DNA from: Siniperca chuatsi
Lineage: Eukaryota > Chordata > Actinopteri > Centrarchiformes > Sinipercidae
Length of the DNA: 64,000 bases
NCBI RefSeq assembly: GCF_020085105.1
Contig: NC_058058.1
Span: 490,001 to 554,000, forward strand
Reading direction: 5' to 3'
In this document: positions 34,001-44,997 of the stretch, one piece after another
Position numbering within the stretch: position 1 is the stretch's first letter
Layout: each line of letters opens with the position of its first letter
The notes under the pieces: model-generated
The model's input: only the letters and a program-made list of their open reading frames with translations
The model's database searches: none
Told to the model about the DNA's origin: nothing
Translations under genes and position numbers: made by a program

Positions 34001-35575
34001 CTGCTGCAGTAACAGTACTAATACACGCTGTACAAATACTCTGCTGCAGTAAAAGTACTAATACACGCTGTGCAAATACTCTGCTGCAGTAAAAGTACTA
34101 ACATGCTGTACAAATACTCTGCTGCAGTAAAAGTACTAATACACGCTGTACAAATACTCTGCTGCAGTAAAAGTACTAACATGCTGTACAAATACTCTGC
34201 TGCAGTAAAAGTACTAATACACGCTGTACAAATACTCTGCTGCAGTAAAAGTACTAATACACGCTGTACAAATACTCTGCTGCAGTAAAAGTACTAACAC
34301 ACGCTGTACAAATACTCTGCTGCAGTAAAAGTACTAACACGCTGTACAAATACTCTGCTGCAGTAAAAGTACTAATACACGCTGTACAAATACTCTGCTG
34401 CAGTAACAGTACTAATACACGCTGTACAAATACTCTGCTGCAGTAAAAGTACTAACACACGCTGTACAAATACTCTGCTGCAGTAACAGTACTAACACAC
34501 GCTGTACAAATACTCTGCTGCAGTAAAAGTACTAACACACGCTGTACAAATACTCTGCTGCAGTAAAAGTACTAACACACGCTGTACAAATACTCTGCTG
34601 CAGTAACAGTACTAATACACGCTGTACAAATACTCTGCTGCAGTAACAGTACTAATACACGCTGTACAAATACTCTGCTGCAGTAACAGTACTAACACGC
34701 TGTACAAATACTCTGCTGCAGTAACAGTACTAATACACGCTGTACAAATACTCTGCTGCAGTAACAGTACTAATACACGCTGTACAAATACTCTGCTGCA
34801 GTAAAAGTACTAACACACGCTGTACAAATACTCTGCCGCAGTAAAAGTACTAACACACGCTGTACAAATACTCTGCCGCAGTAAAAGTACTAACACACGC
34901 TGTACAAATACTCTGCCGCAGTAAAAGTACTAATACACGCTGTACAAATACTCTGCCGCAGTAACAGTACTAATACACGCTGTACAAATACTCTGCTGCA
35001 GTAAAAGTACTAACACACGCTGTACAAATACTCTGCTGCAGTAAAAGTACTAACACACGCTGTACAAATACTTTGCCGCAGTAAAAGTACTAATACACGC
35101 TGTACAAATACTCTGCCGCAGTAACAGTACTAATACACGCTGTACAAATACTCTGCTGCAGTAAAAGTACTAACACACGCTGTACAAATACTCTGCTGCA
35201 GTAACAGTACTAACACACGCTGTACAAATACTCTGCTGCAGTAACAGTACTAATACACGCTGTACAAATACTCTGCTGCAGTAACAGTACTAACACACGC
35301 TGTACAAATACTCTGCTGCAGTAACAGTACTAACACACGCTGTACAAATACTCTGCTGCAGTAACAGTACTAACACACGCTGTACAAATACTCTGCTGCA
35401 GTAACAGTACTAATACACGCTGTACAAATACTCTGCTGCAGTAACAGTACTACACTAGTACAATATTTCCCTCTGAGATGTGGCGGAGTAGAAAGTAGCA
35501 TTTAAAGAAAATACTCAATAACTTGTAAAGTAAATTTGTACTTGAGTAAATGTACTTAGTTACTTTCCGCCACTG
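31056..35575 (+). mobile_element. inverted-repeat DNA element carrying an internal minisatellite
   Basis: The left edge (CAGAGGAAGCACTCAGGTCC then TTACTGCAGTAACAGTAC) and right edge (TACTTGAGTAAATGTACTT, AGTTACTTTCCGCCACTG) are the two ends of the same non-autonomous fish element seen nearby at 29688-30253. Between them one internal segment (AGTAAAAGTACTAATAC, CTGTACAAATACTCTG) has become a long tandem array. Flanking target-site duplications are not evident. Confidence 0.7.
31081..35452. repeat. 40-bp minisatellite, about 109 copies
   Basis: Unit: (T/C)GCAGTAA(A/C)AGTACTAATAC followed by ACGCTGTACAAATACTCTGC. Copies differ mainly at three sites: CTGCAG versus CCGCAG, AAAAG versus AACAG, TACAAAT versus TGCAAAT. 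Rarer variants ACAACCGCTG, ACACACGCTG and ACATGCTG are clustered; the ACACACGCTG type occurs almost only after 34290. Array length is about 4.37 kb. The 40-bp period is not a multiple of three, so open frames in it (such as 34070-34288) are artefacts. Confidence 0.97.
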
Positions 35576-36739
35576 GTTGTTTTACAGTTGTTTTAACTAT
35601 GGAAGTGATTAGCACTTCAAAGTCTAATATAAGGCCACTGTATGTGACACTGTTGGCTAGAGCCACACATCTTCCTCCATTACCGCCAACACACACACTT
35701 TGGTGGAGCTGAAATGATTAGTTGATCGAAAACAATTAATTGGCAACTATTATAATAATCATCATTAATTGTTTGAGTAACTTTTTAAACAAACATGTCG
35801 CTCATCTGCTCATCTCAGCTTCTAAAATTAGAGTATTTTCTGCTTATCTTTGTGTTCTTTTCTGATTTAATATTGTGTTAAAATGTGGTAAAAATATTAA
35901 GAGTATCTCCTTCTCTTCAGTACGTATCCACGAACCTGGTCCACGATCTCACACTAACATGACAAAGACAAACAGTTTACAGTTCGATTCAGCTGAACGT
36001 TTATATTACTTCAGCTCAGTTTCAATAGGATATAATATTTTTACTTGATCATGAATTAAAGAGTAGCGTATAATCAGAGGTTAAGGGGTCGCGCGTATAT
36101 AAGCGGAGGTTCATGCTCATTCCGTTAAACGCACAATGTCATTTTCTGCCACTAGGGGTCTCTAAATCGAAACGATAACAAAAGATGGAGGTTTGTGACA
36201 TTGTGAAGTAGTGTGGGATCATGGGAGTTGTTGTCTTCGCCACCATTGCAATCAGCTTCTCCCGGTTAGGATTCCTTCAGTGTTCATCATTCAGGAGCTG
36301 AATTATCGCAGAGGTCTCCTCCTCTCCAGAACAAACAGACCAGGTGATTAAAACCGGTAGAAACATTGAATAAAGCAGTTTCAAGCTAAAAATTTGCGTT
36401 TCTCTGATGCTTTTCCGCGGACACAGGACGTCCCGGAGGGGCTGCGAGCCGAGCTGCTACTAACGTTTGCTCAGCTTGTTTCTCTGATAGCTTCAGATCC
36501 AGACATCCGATGACTAAAATCCTTCATCTGGTTAAAATATATAGTTAAAAGCGACCAAGATCTAAAAATTGTCATAAAAATGTGGCTTAAAAAGTCAATT
36601 CATGACAGCTTCTGACAGACAACCACAACGCTGACGCATGCGCAAAGGGGTTACCCTGATAAAAATGATGGATTTCTTTGGGTTTGAAAATGGTTGGAAA
36701 CATTTGGGATGATGTCAGTACACAACTCAACAAATATAC
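35576..36739. other. intron sequence without recognised gene
   Basis: AT-rich at first. Around 36085-36260 there is CGCGTATATAAGCGG, a TTTCTGCCACTAGGGG block and CATGGGAGTTGTTGTC, which look like pieces of dispersed fish repeats. No exon found. Confidence 0.35.
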
Positions 36740-37525
36740 AGCGGTGTGAAAAAGTGTTTTCCCCCCTGAAAATTTTTTTGCATGTTTGTCAAACTTAAAT
36801 GTTTCAGATCATCAAACTAATTTAAATATTAGTCAAAGATAACACAAGTAAAGACAAAATGCAGTTTTTAAATGAAGGTTATTATTAAGGGAAAACAAAA
36901 TCCAAACCTACATGGCCCTGTGTGAAAAAGTGATTGCCCCCTAAACCTAATAACTGGTTGCTCCACCCTTAGCAGCAACAACTGCAATCAAGCGTTTGTG
37001 ATAACTTGCAGTGAGTCTTTTACAGCGCTGTGGAAGAGTTTCGGCCCACTCATCTTTGCAGAATTGTTGTAATTCAGCCACATTGGAGGGTTTTTGAGCA
37101 TGAACTGCCTTTTAAGGTCATGCCACAGCATCTCAATAGGATTCAGGTCAGGACTTTGACTAGGCCACTCCAAAGTCTTCATTTTGTTCTTCAGCCATTC
37201 AGAGGTGGACTTGCTGGTGTGTTTTGGATCATTGTCCTGCTGCAGAACCCAAGTTCGCTTCAGCTTGAGGTCACGAACAGATGGCCGGACGTTCTCCTTC
37301 AGGAGTTTTTGGTAGACGGCAGAATTCATGGTTCCATTTATCACAGCAAGTCTTCCAGGTCCTGAAGCAGCAGAACAGCCCCAGACCATCACACTACCAC
37401 CACCATATTTTACTGTTGGTATGATGTTCTTTTTCTGAAATGCGGTGTTTCTTTTACGCCAGATGTAACGGGACACACAGCTTCCAAAAAGTTAAACTTT
37501 TGTCTCGTCGGTCCGCAGAGTATTT
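36740..37525 (-). mobile_element. Tc1/mariner transposon, 5'-truncated
   Basis: Minus-strand ORF (37476-36988) encodes the C-terminal half of a Tc1 transposase with GGGSVMVWGC, VLQQDNDPKHTSK and SQSPDLNPIEMLWHDLKR, giving the second Asp and the Glu of the DDE triad. The end of the frame is shifted (MWLNYNNSAKMSGP replaces the expected reading) before VAAAKGGATSY-like codons that survive in another frame. The 3' terminal repeat is present at 36740-36770 (CGGTGTGAAAAAGTG). The N-terminal DNA-binding half is missing, so it is dead. Confidence 0.9.
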
Positions 37526-38189
37526 TATTTACAAATCACATAATCATCCTTTTTTATTTTTTTTCAGTCAAAATTAAATGCAAAAATTACTTTTGCCACT
37601 AAAATCGTGACTCATCCTAATATCTGTCAACATAATCGCAATATGATTTTTTAAATTTATTTTTTTGTTTGTTTGCATATTCAGGGCTACATTCTCATAT
37701 ACTCTTTGTAAGCTAGTTTTGGGACACTCAATTTTTATAGTTGAATATTTTGAATATGATGAGGATGAAAGAGCGTTTTGCCAATACATTAGTAAATTAA
37801 CGGTTTTAAATATTGTTGTATGTTGAAGCCATTTGTAATGAATGCGGTTTGAATATGCTATGCATTTAGTTAAAAGGTGTGTGTTTACATTTTCTTAGAC
37901 AGCTGGGCCTTCATCATTTGTGCGTACGCATGGTCTGAGGCCGTTTTAAATTTGTTTGCAGAGTACCAACAAATTCAGGTAAGAAAATATTGATGAATAC
38001 CGTATTTGTGCGTAAAACGTTCATATGCACGGTTTAAGCACAGATTTGTGTGTACGCATTGTTTGAGGCCCAACAATCTTTATTTAGAGAGCAGTTTTCA
38101 AAACTCAGCTACAAAATGCTTCCTAAGGCGGCAAATTAAAATGAACAATTGGAAAATCAAATATTAAATAAAAAAAACATTAACTAGAC

Positions 38190-38235
38190 CAGAATCCATC
38201 CATTTCCTGCTTCTTATCCGGGGCCGGATCGATTA
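38190..38235 (-). mobile_element. RTE-like LINE 3' end scrap
   Basis: CCATCCATTTCCTGCTTCTT then ATCCGGGGCCGGATC is the familiar 3' end of the RTE-like LINE in antisense. Confidence 0.45.
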
Positions 38236-38673
38236 GTCCATCAGAGAGCTGCTGCCGTGGATAACTCATGGAAGATTCATCGATTCAGGGGAAGCACAAT
38301 GAAATGACTGATGCTCGGGGACTGGCTGAGCCATATTGGTCCGGTCCTCCACTCATTGTCCAGTGTTGCTGTAACTTACTGGGAAACCATTACACTCGCA
38401 GAAAAAAGATGTAACGACAGATGAGATTGGGTGTGTTATGCTAGCAGCTAATGTAGCCTGGAGCAGAGATGAGCAGCGGGCTGCAGAGGTCTTCATGAGC
38501 TCACTTCTGACGAACTCCACACCAACAGATTTGTTTCAGTTTCAAACTTGTAGTCTTCAGCCCCGACCGACGCCGACTCAACTTGAGGACATTTATCAGA
38601 CTTCACACAGCTCCCTCTGGAGACACTGATGTGGAAAGGTCGGCTTTAAACCCTCTCTACTCTCCCTCTGCAG

Positions 38674-39764
38674 ACGTCCAGCAGCTGTCGCTGAGTAGAG
38701 AAGAGGTTCCCCCTGAGCAGCAGGACTGGAGCCCCAGTCTGGACCAGGACCCAGAGCCCCCACACATTAAAGAGGAGCAGGAGGAGCTCTGGACCAGTCA
38801 GGAGGGAGAGCAGCTTCGAGGGCTGGAGGAGGCCGATATCACCAAGTTCCCATTCACTCCTGTCCCTGTGAAGAGTGAAGAAGATGAAGAGAAACCTCAG
38901 TCCTCACAGCTTCATCAAAGCCAAACTGAACAGATGGAAACAGGAGCTGATGGAGAGGACTGTGGAGGACCAGGACCAGCCAGGAACTCAGATCCAGATA
39001 CACGTTTACAACCTGACACAACTGACGCTTCTGAACCTGAGACTGAAGACAGTGATGATGACAGGGAGGAGACCAGAGACCCTCAGTCAGGTTTAAACTC
39101 TCACAATAATAATGAAGGCCCAGTAAGTCGTAGGACACGTATTACTGACAAAAAACGGTTTAGCTGCTCTGAGTGTGGTCAGAGATTTACTCGCAAGGGA
39201 CATTTGCAGAAACACATCAGAATCCACACAGGAGAGAAACCGTTCAGCTGCTCCGTCTGTGGTAAAAGATTCTCTCGCAAGGAAAGCTTAGTTCGTCACA
39301 TGAGATTTCATTCAGGAGAAAAACCTTTCAGCTGTGCAGATTGTGGTAAAAGATTTGGCCAGAAGTCAAATCTGCAGAGCCATTTGAAATGTCACTTAGG
39401 AGAAAAACCTTTCAGCTGCTCAGTTTGTAAGAAATGTGTTTCACAGTGTGGACATTTTCAGAAACGCATGACAATCCACTCTGGGGAGAAACCGTTCAGC
39501 TGCCCAGTTTGTGGTAAAAGTTATAAATGTAAACAAGGTCTAAAAGTTCACATGCCTCTTCACACAGGAGAGAAACCATTTAGTTGCTCAGTTTGTAGCA
39601 AAAGTTTTACACAAGCAGGAACTCTGACTCAACACATGAGCATCCACACAGGAGAGAAAAGGTACGGCTGCAGCGTTTGTGACAAAAGATTCACTTGGCT
39701 TTATCAGCTCAGAAACCATCAGTGTGTCGGTCCTCAGTCCTCAGCTTCATCAAAACCAAACTGA
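38674..39764 (+). CDS. C2H2 zinc-finger protein 4, terminal exon
   Basis: Acceptor CTCTGCAG, phase 1, first codons DVQQLSLSREEVPP. The acidic module is nearly the same at nucleotide level as in the exons at 25071, 42915 and 57779 and carries HIKEEQEE and PVKSEEDEE (candidate SUMO sites). Fingers: three canonical, a fourth with Arg in place of the first zinc His (GHFQKRMTIH), two more canonical, and a seventh ending H-Q-C instead of H-x3-H. The stop follows CVGPQSSASSKPN. Relative to paralogues a two-base loss just before the stop (TCCTCAGCTT for TCCTCACAGCTT) shifts the frame, so the ancestral protein continued into 39765-40780. The likely 5' exon is 30460-30745. Confidence 0.88.
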
Positions 39765-40780
39765 ACAGATAGAAACAGGAGCTGAGGGAAAGGACTGTTG
39801 AGGACCCGAACCAGCCAGGAACTCAGATCCAGATACACATTTACAACCTGACAAAACTGACTCTTCTGATCCTGAGACTGAAGACCGTGATGATGACAGG
39901 GAGGAGACCATAGACCCTCAGTCAAGTTTAAACTCACAGAAAAATTATGAAGTCCCTGTCAGTGATTTGAGTTGTAATACTGTCGAGAAACGATTCAGCT
40001 GCTCTGAGTGTAGGAAAAGATTTAGCTACAGTTACCTTCTGAAGAGACACGTGAGAACGCACACAGGAGAGAAACCATTCAGCTGCTCTTTTTGTGCCAA
40101 AAGATTTTCACAAAAAGGAAATATGACCACATGGACAGCCACACGGGGGAGAAACGATTCAGTTGCTGTGTTTGACAGAAGATTCACCTGGCTCTCAGGG
40201 GTCAAAAGACACAAGTGTGTTGATGAAACAGGAGCTGATGGAGAGGACTGTGGAGGACCAGGACCAGCCAGGAACTCAGATCCAGATACATATTTACAAC
40301 CTGACAAAACTGATGCTTCTGAACTTGAGACTGAAGACAGTGATGATGGTTGGAAGGAGACCAGGGAACCGCGGTCAGGGTATACTAGTAATACTGTTAA
40401 TACTGGGAAGAAAGTATTTAGCTGCTTCAAATGTGCTAAAATATTTGGCTGCAAGAAAAATCTACTGATACACGTGAGATGTCATGCAGCAGAAAAGCTT
40501 TTCAGGTGCTTAGTTTGTAAGAAGTGTTTTTCTTGGAGTGGCAGTTTACAGAAACACATGAAAGTCCACAGAGGAGAGAAATCATTCAGCTGCTCAGTCT
40601 GTGGTAAAGGTTTTGCTCAGTGCTCACACTTGATCACGTCGTACAGGAGAAAAGCCTTTCCGCTGTTCAGTTTGTAAGAAACGGTTTAGATTCAGAGGGG
40701 GTGTTGGGAGACACATGGAAGTCCACATGAGAGAAGGGATTTCCTCTGACGTCGGGCGTCAAACACCTAAAGTGTGACGT
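39765..40780 (+). pseudogene. decayed continuation of zinc-finger exon 4
   Basis: A second acidic spacer ([14 protein letters not shown]) and at least seven further fingers follow the stop of gene 4. The region has a nonsense change at the DCGGP position (DC then TGA, about 39799), a loss of two bases in KGNMTT (about 40127) with later restoration, and a frame change near 40637, after which the finger TGEKPFRCSVCKKRF continues in another frame. One open stretch (39967-40677) could still be read, but its broken fingers argue against function. Possible polyadenylation signal AATAAA at 41341. Confidence 0.75.
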
Positions 40781-42914
40781 GGAGAGCAGCAGCAGGAGAT
40801 GAAGCTGCCTGTTGAGCTGTTACAGAAAAGCGTCATGATGTCCAGAACGCCAGATCTGGCTGGTCGCTCAGTCTACCTGTTCTGAATCAGAGCGAGAGCA
40901 CTTTCAGTCCCAAACTCCAACATTTACTCCATTTCTGCACGGTTTTCCACAAGGATACGGAGTCGCCAGGCAGTGGGGAAAAGTGGCCAGCTACTTTATG
41001 GCGGGTCCGGGGGCATGAAGTGAATAATTGTAAGGAGACTTAGGCTTCTTGTGCGTTTTAGCCAACGCAGTATAGTTATGTGGAAAAACATATATACTTG
41101 ATCATATATATTACTGCAGGAAATTCCATTCCATCATATTTTATTTTTAAAACATGATTTGGGGCGTCTGACAACAGTTTGCATAATTGGTCAATGGCAA
41201 AAAATACAAAAGCGTTGTAGGACATTTTAAACGGTGAAGTTACAGGCTGAGGCACGGCCTACATCTTCATCATGACACAGGCCTGTTACTGTGACAACGT
41301 GGCCTGTTTTAGTGTTTGTTAGAGACGGCTCTGCTGCGTAAATAAAGATAATTCACTCATTCGTTCATTCATTAAGCCCATGAACGTCTGTGTGGCGTAT
41401 GTGGAAAATGCAGCGCTCTCTGTGGCCACCGGTGTTTTCCGAAGCAATATAAAGTGATAGGGACGGGAATCATTGTTTGTGCAACACTGCAGCAACAGTT
41501 AGCATCAGGTCAACACGGAGGAGATTCAAGTCATGCTGCTGTTGATTGTGATTTACTGCTTTGCAAATGGGGTCATTGAGTCAACGCTGGAAAAGGAGAC
41601 GAGCAGTAGTAGCAAAGCGGATTCAAGACGCCTGAAATGCTAGACTTAAAGTAAGGAAACGGATTTTACGAGCTATTGCGGAGATTAACCGGGAGATGAC
41701 TGAGACGGGCTGCGAGTACTCAGCTAATCAGAAATGTTAAGCGCTGCGAGCTCCAGCCCAAAGTTCCTGTCCCGGAACTTGATTTAGACCCTGGTCCCTG
41801 CGGTGGAAAAGGTCCTTCTGTGGGGAAAGTTCCTGCAACCACTTAGCCAACAGCATTGCAATCACCTGGGACAGCCTAGCAACTACCCAAAACAACTTCC
41901 CTAGCAACCATGTAGCTTCACCCTGCCAACAACTTGACAACTCCTCCCTTATTCCTTTTCCCCCTTTTATCTTCCACAAATACACAAACTACTACTATTA
42001 CTGCTACAGTACTTGTACTATTTGTTTCACTACTACCATTATTACTGCTACTGCTTTCCTTTCACTTCAGCTCCGTTCAGTACAACTCAGACTTTAAGAT
42101 CAGCGCCTCGTCGTGTCTACACTTCACCTGACACTTGAACTCCTTTGGGGTGGTTACAGTTCAACTGACACCTCAGCTCCTTTCACTAACTATCTAAACA
42201 TTAAAGTGACAGTTAATGTCTGTTCAGTGTTGTTGGGGTATTTTTTTAATGCTTACATTTCAACTGATGCTTCACCTGAGTTTGTGTTCTTTCATTCGTC
42301 CATCCCCTTACGCTTCGGTTTATAGTCGTTCAGCTTCTCATCGTTTTTACAGAAATCATGCCGCATTCCATCTTCCATATTATCTTTCATATTCTTTTAC
42401 ATATTTCAGTCTATTCATAATTTTTAATTTAAATTAAAAATATCTTTTTACATAATGGAAATGAATGGGAGGAATATTCAAACATCCGTTACTTGAGTGT
42501 ACTTTCAACTATAAACCGCCATCACAGGTCAGTTTTGTGGGTAAAAAAACAAATTTATCCTGACTTAAAATTGACTTTTGTTGGCTGATTAGAGTGCACA
42601 CCTGTGTCCTCTTGTAGATTACCAGTGGAGAGCTTTTAATGTAAACTCAATGGTAACACAGCTCTTATACAGCTCTAGGAGAGCAGATCAGAAAATAGAG
42701 AGCCTGCTATCTGTTGGATGACATTAGTAAGTTATTCGGGAAGTACAGAAACACTGAAAGCTGAAGTAAAACTTTAAATTGGCCACAATCAGTTCCGCTC
42801 CACAACACAACTTGATTAAGGGAAGAGATGTCACAGTTCGACCCTCTTCCAAAGAGGACCATAGCAATGAAATCACAGTTTAACATAATGTCTGTCTTTC
42901 GGTGTGTCCTGCAG
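40781..42914. other. intergenic stretch, includes partial inverted-repeat element
   Basis: At 41750-41865 CCCAAAGTTCCTGTCCCGG, TCCCTGCGGTGGAAAAGG and GGGGAAAGTTCCTGC match the element at 16723-17088. No leader exon with the family helix was found here, which matters for the gene at 42915. The rest is AT-rich and unrecognised. Confidence 0.45.
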
Positions 42915-44755
42915 ACGTCCAGCAGCTGTCGCTGAGGAAAGAAGAGGTTCCCCCTGAGCAGCAGGACTGGAGCCCCAGTCTGGACCAGGACCCAGAGCCC
43001 CCACACATTAAAGAGGAGCAGGAGGAGCTCTGGACCAGTCAGGAGGGAGGAGCGCTTCGAGGGCTGGAGGAGGCCGATATCACCAAGTTCCCATTCACTC
43101 CTGTCCCTGTGAAGAGTGAAGAAGATGAAGAGAAACCTCAGTCCTCACAGCTTCATCAAAGCCAAACTGAACAGATGGAAACAGGAGCTGATGGAGAGGA
43201 CTGTGGAGGACCAGGACCAGCCAGGAACTCAGATCCAGATACACATTTACAACCTGAGACTGATGATGAGACTGAAGAATTTTCAGTAGCTGAGATTGAA
43301 GTCAGTTGTGATGACTGGGAGGAGCCCAGAGACCCTCAGTCAGGTTTAAACTCTAATGAAGACCCTGTAAGTGATGTGAGATGTAATTCTCCTGACAAAC
43401 CATTTAGCTGCTCTGAGTGTGGTAAAAAATTTACAAAAAATGGATTTCTGGAGACACACATGAGAACACACACGGGGGAGAAACCATTTAGTTGCTCAGT
43501 GTGCGGGAAAAAATATACAAAAAAGGGATATTTGATCCAACACATGGCTGTCCACAGAGGGGAAAAACGACACAGTTGCAGCATCTGTAACAAAAGACTT
43601 GTTTGGCACTCAGGAGTCGAATGCCATAAATGCGTTAGTGGGTTTTCACAGCTTCATCTCACCGCTTCACCTGCTGGTGGTATGAGACATAATGCTGGTG
43701 GCAAATCAATGAACTTCTCTGAGTGCGATAAGAGGCTTTGCTACAGTCATCATCTGAAGAAAGACATGGGAACTCATACAGAAGAAAATCTATTCACTTG
43801 CTCAGTTTGTGGTAGAAAATTTACACAAAGGGGATATCTGATACAACACATGGCGCGTCACACAGGGAAGATACGATTCCGCTGCTGTGTTTGTGATAAA
43901 AGATTTGCTTGGCGTCACGAGCTCAAAAGCCACAAGTGTGTCGGTGATTCATCGCAGCTTCATCAAACTGAGGAGAACAGAGAGGCAGAGCCTCCAGCCA
44001 GCAGCTCAGCTGGACAGATGCAAACAGGAGCTGATGGAGAGGACTGTGGAGGACCAGATTCTGACGACAAGACTTCAGACTCTTCGGAACCTGAGACTGA
44101 ATTAAAAAATGATGGTTTGCAGGAGACCAGAGAACCTCAGTCAGGTTTAAATTATGGGACTCATAAGGAAGTCCCTGTAAGTGATGTAGGAAGTAACACT
44201 GACAAGAAGTCATTTATCTGTTCTGAGTGTGGTAAAACATTTTGCGGTGAGGAAAATCTGAAGATACACATGAAAACTCACGCAGGAGAGAAACCGTTCA
44301 GCTGCTCATTTTGTGAGAAAGGCTTTACACAAAAAGGATATCTGACAAACCACATGACAGTCCACACAGAGGAGAAACGATTCCTTTACTGTGTTTGTGG
44401 CAAAAGATTTGCTTGGCGTTATAATCTCAAAAACCACAAGTGTGTTGGTGAGTCCTCACAGCTTCATCCAAGTCAAACTGAGCGGAACAGAGAGGCTGAA
44501 CCTCCAGCCAGCAGCTCAGTAACGTCAGAGTCCTCTAAACTTCAGATTGAAGTCAGTGCCGATGGTTGTAAGGAGACCAGAGAATCTCAATCCCGTTTAA
44601 ACTCTCTCAAAAATAATGAAGTCCTCGAAGGGGACATTGCAGAGAGACCATTCAGCTGCTCTCAGTGTGGTAAAGGATTTCGCCGCAAGAAAAATCTGCA
44701 GGAGCACATGAGAATTCATACAGGGAAAAGCCGTATGGTTGTTCAGTGTGTATGA
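42915..44755 (+). CDS. C2H2 zinc-finger protein 5, terminal exon, frameshifted
   Basis: Acceptor TCCTGCAG, phase 1. The standard acidic module ([31 protein letters not shown]) is followed by modules of two or three fingers, each module but the last ending in a C-x2-C..W..H-x-C finger (KCV) and separated by SSQLH..QTE plus acidic spacers. Ten fingers precede the stop; the fourth lacks its first Cys and its first His (LKKDMGTH), and the ninth lacks its first Cys (FLYCVC). The stop at 44753-44755 results from a one-base loss in the TGEKP linker (CAGGGAAAAGCC) and the original frame continues at 44746-44997. No leader exon lies nearby. The frameshift may be real or an assembly error. Confidence 0.82.
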
Positions 44756-44997
44756 AATATTTTTCATGCAGCGGATCTTTACGAAAACACCTGAGAATCC
44801 ACACAGGAGAGAAACCTTTCAGCTGCTCGGTGTGTGGTAACCGTTTTACTGAAAGTGGACATCTGAAGGTGCACATGAGAACTCATACCGGAGAGAAACC
44901 ATTTAGTTGTTCAGTTTGCGGTAAAAGTTTTACCTGGAGGCAAAGCTTTAACAATCACATGAAATATCATTCAGAAACAACTAGAGAAATGAATTAG
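44746..44997 (+). CDS. zinc-finger protein 5, C-terminal fingers after frameshift
   Basis: Carries the remainder of finger 11 ([16 protein letters not shown]) and fingers 12-13 with TGEKPF linkers, ending TTREMN and TAG. It would be in frame with 42915-44755 but for the single missing base near 44725. Conservation of all zinc ligands suggests the loss is recent or artefactual. Confidence 0.8.
   Translation: MCMKYFSCSGSLRKHLRIHTGEKPFSCSVCGNRFTESGHLKVHMRTHTGEKPFSCSVCGKSFTWRQSFNNHMKYHSETTREMN

Noticed and set aside
34070-34288. 72-codon open frame in the minisatellite
   Set aside because: The 40-bp unit is not a multiple of three and the frame opens only through local unit-length variants. No start context or exon signal.
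31081-35452. CRISPR-like array
   Set aside because: There are no unique spacers; whole 40-bp units repeat head to tail and the host is a eukaryote.
36988-37476. functional transposase gene
   Set aside because: Only the C-terminal half is present, with a frameshift near its end and no 5' terminal repeat.
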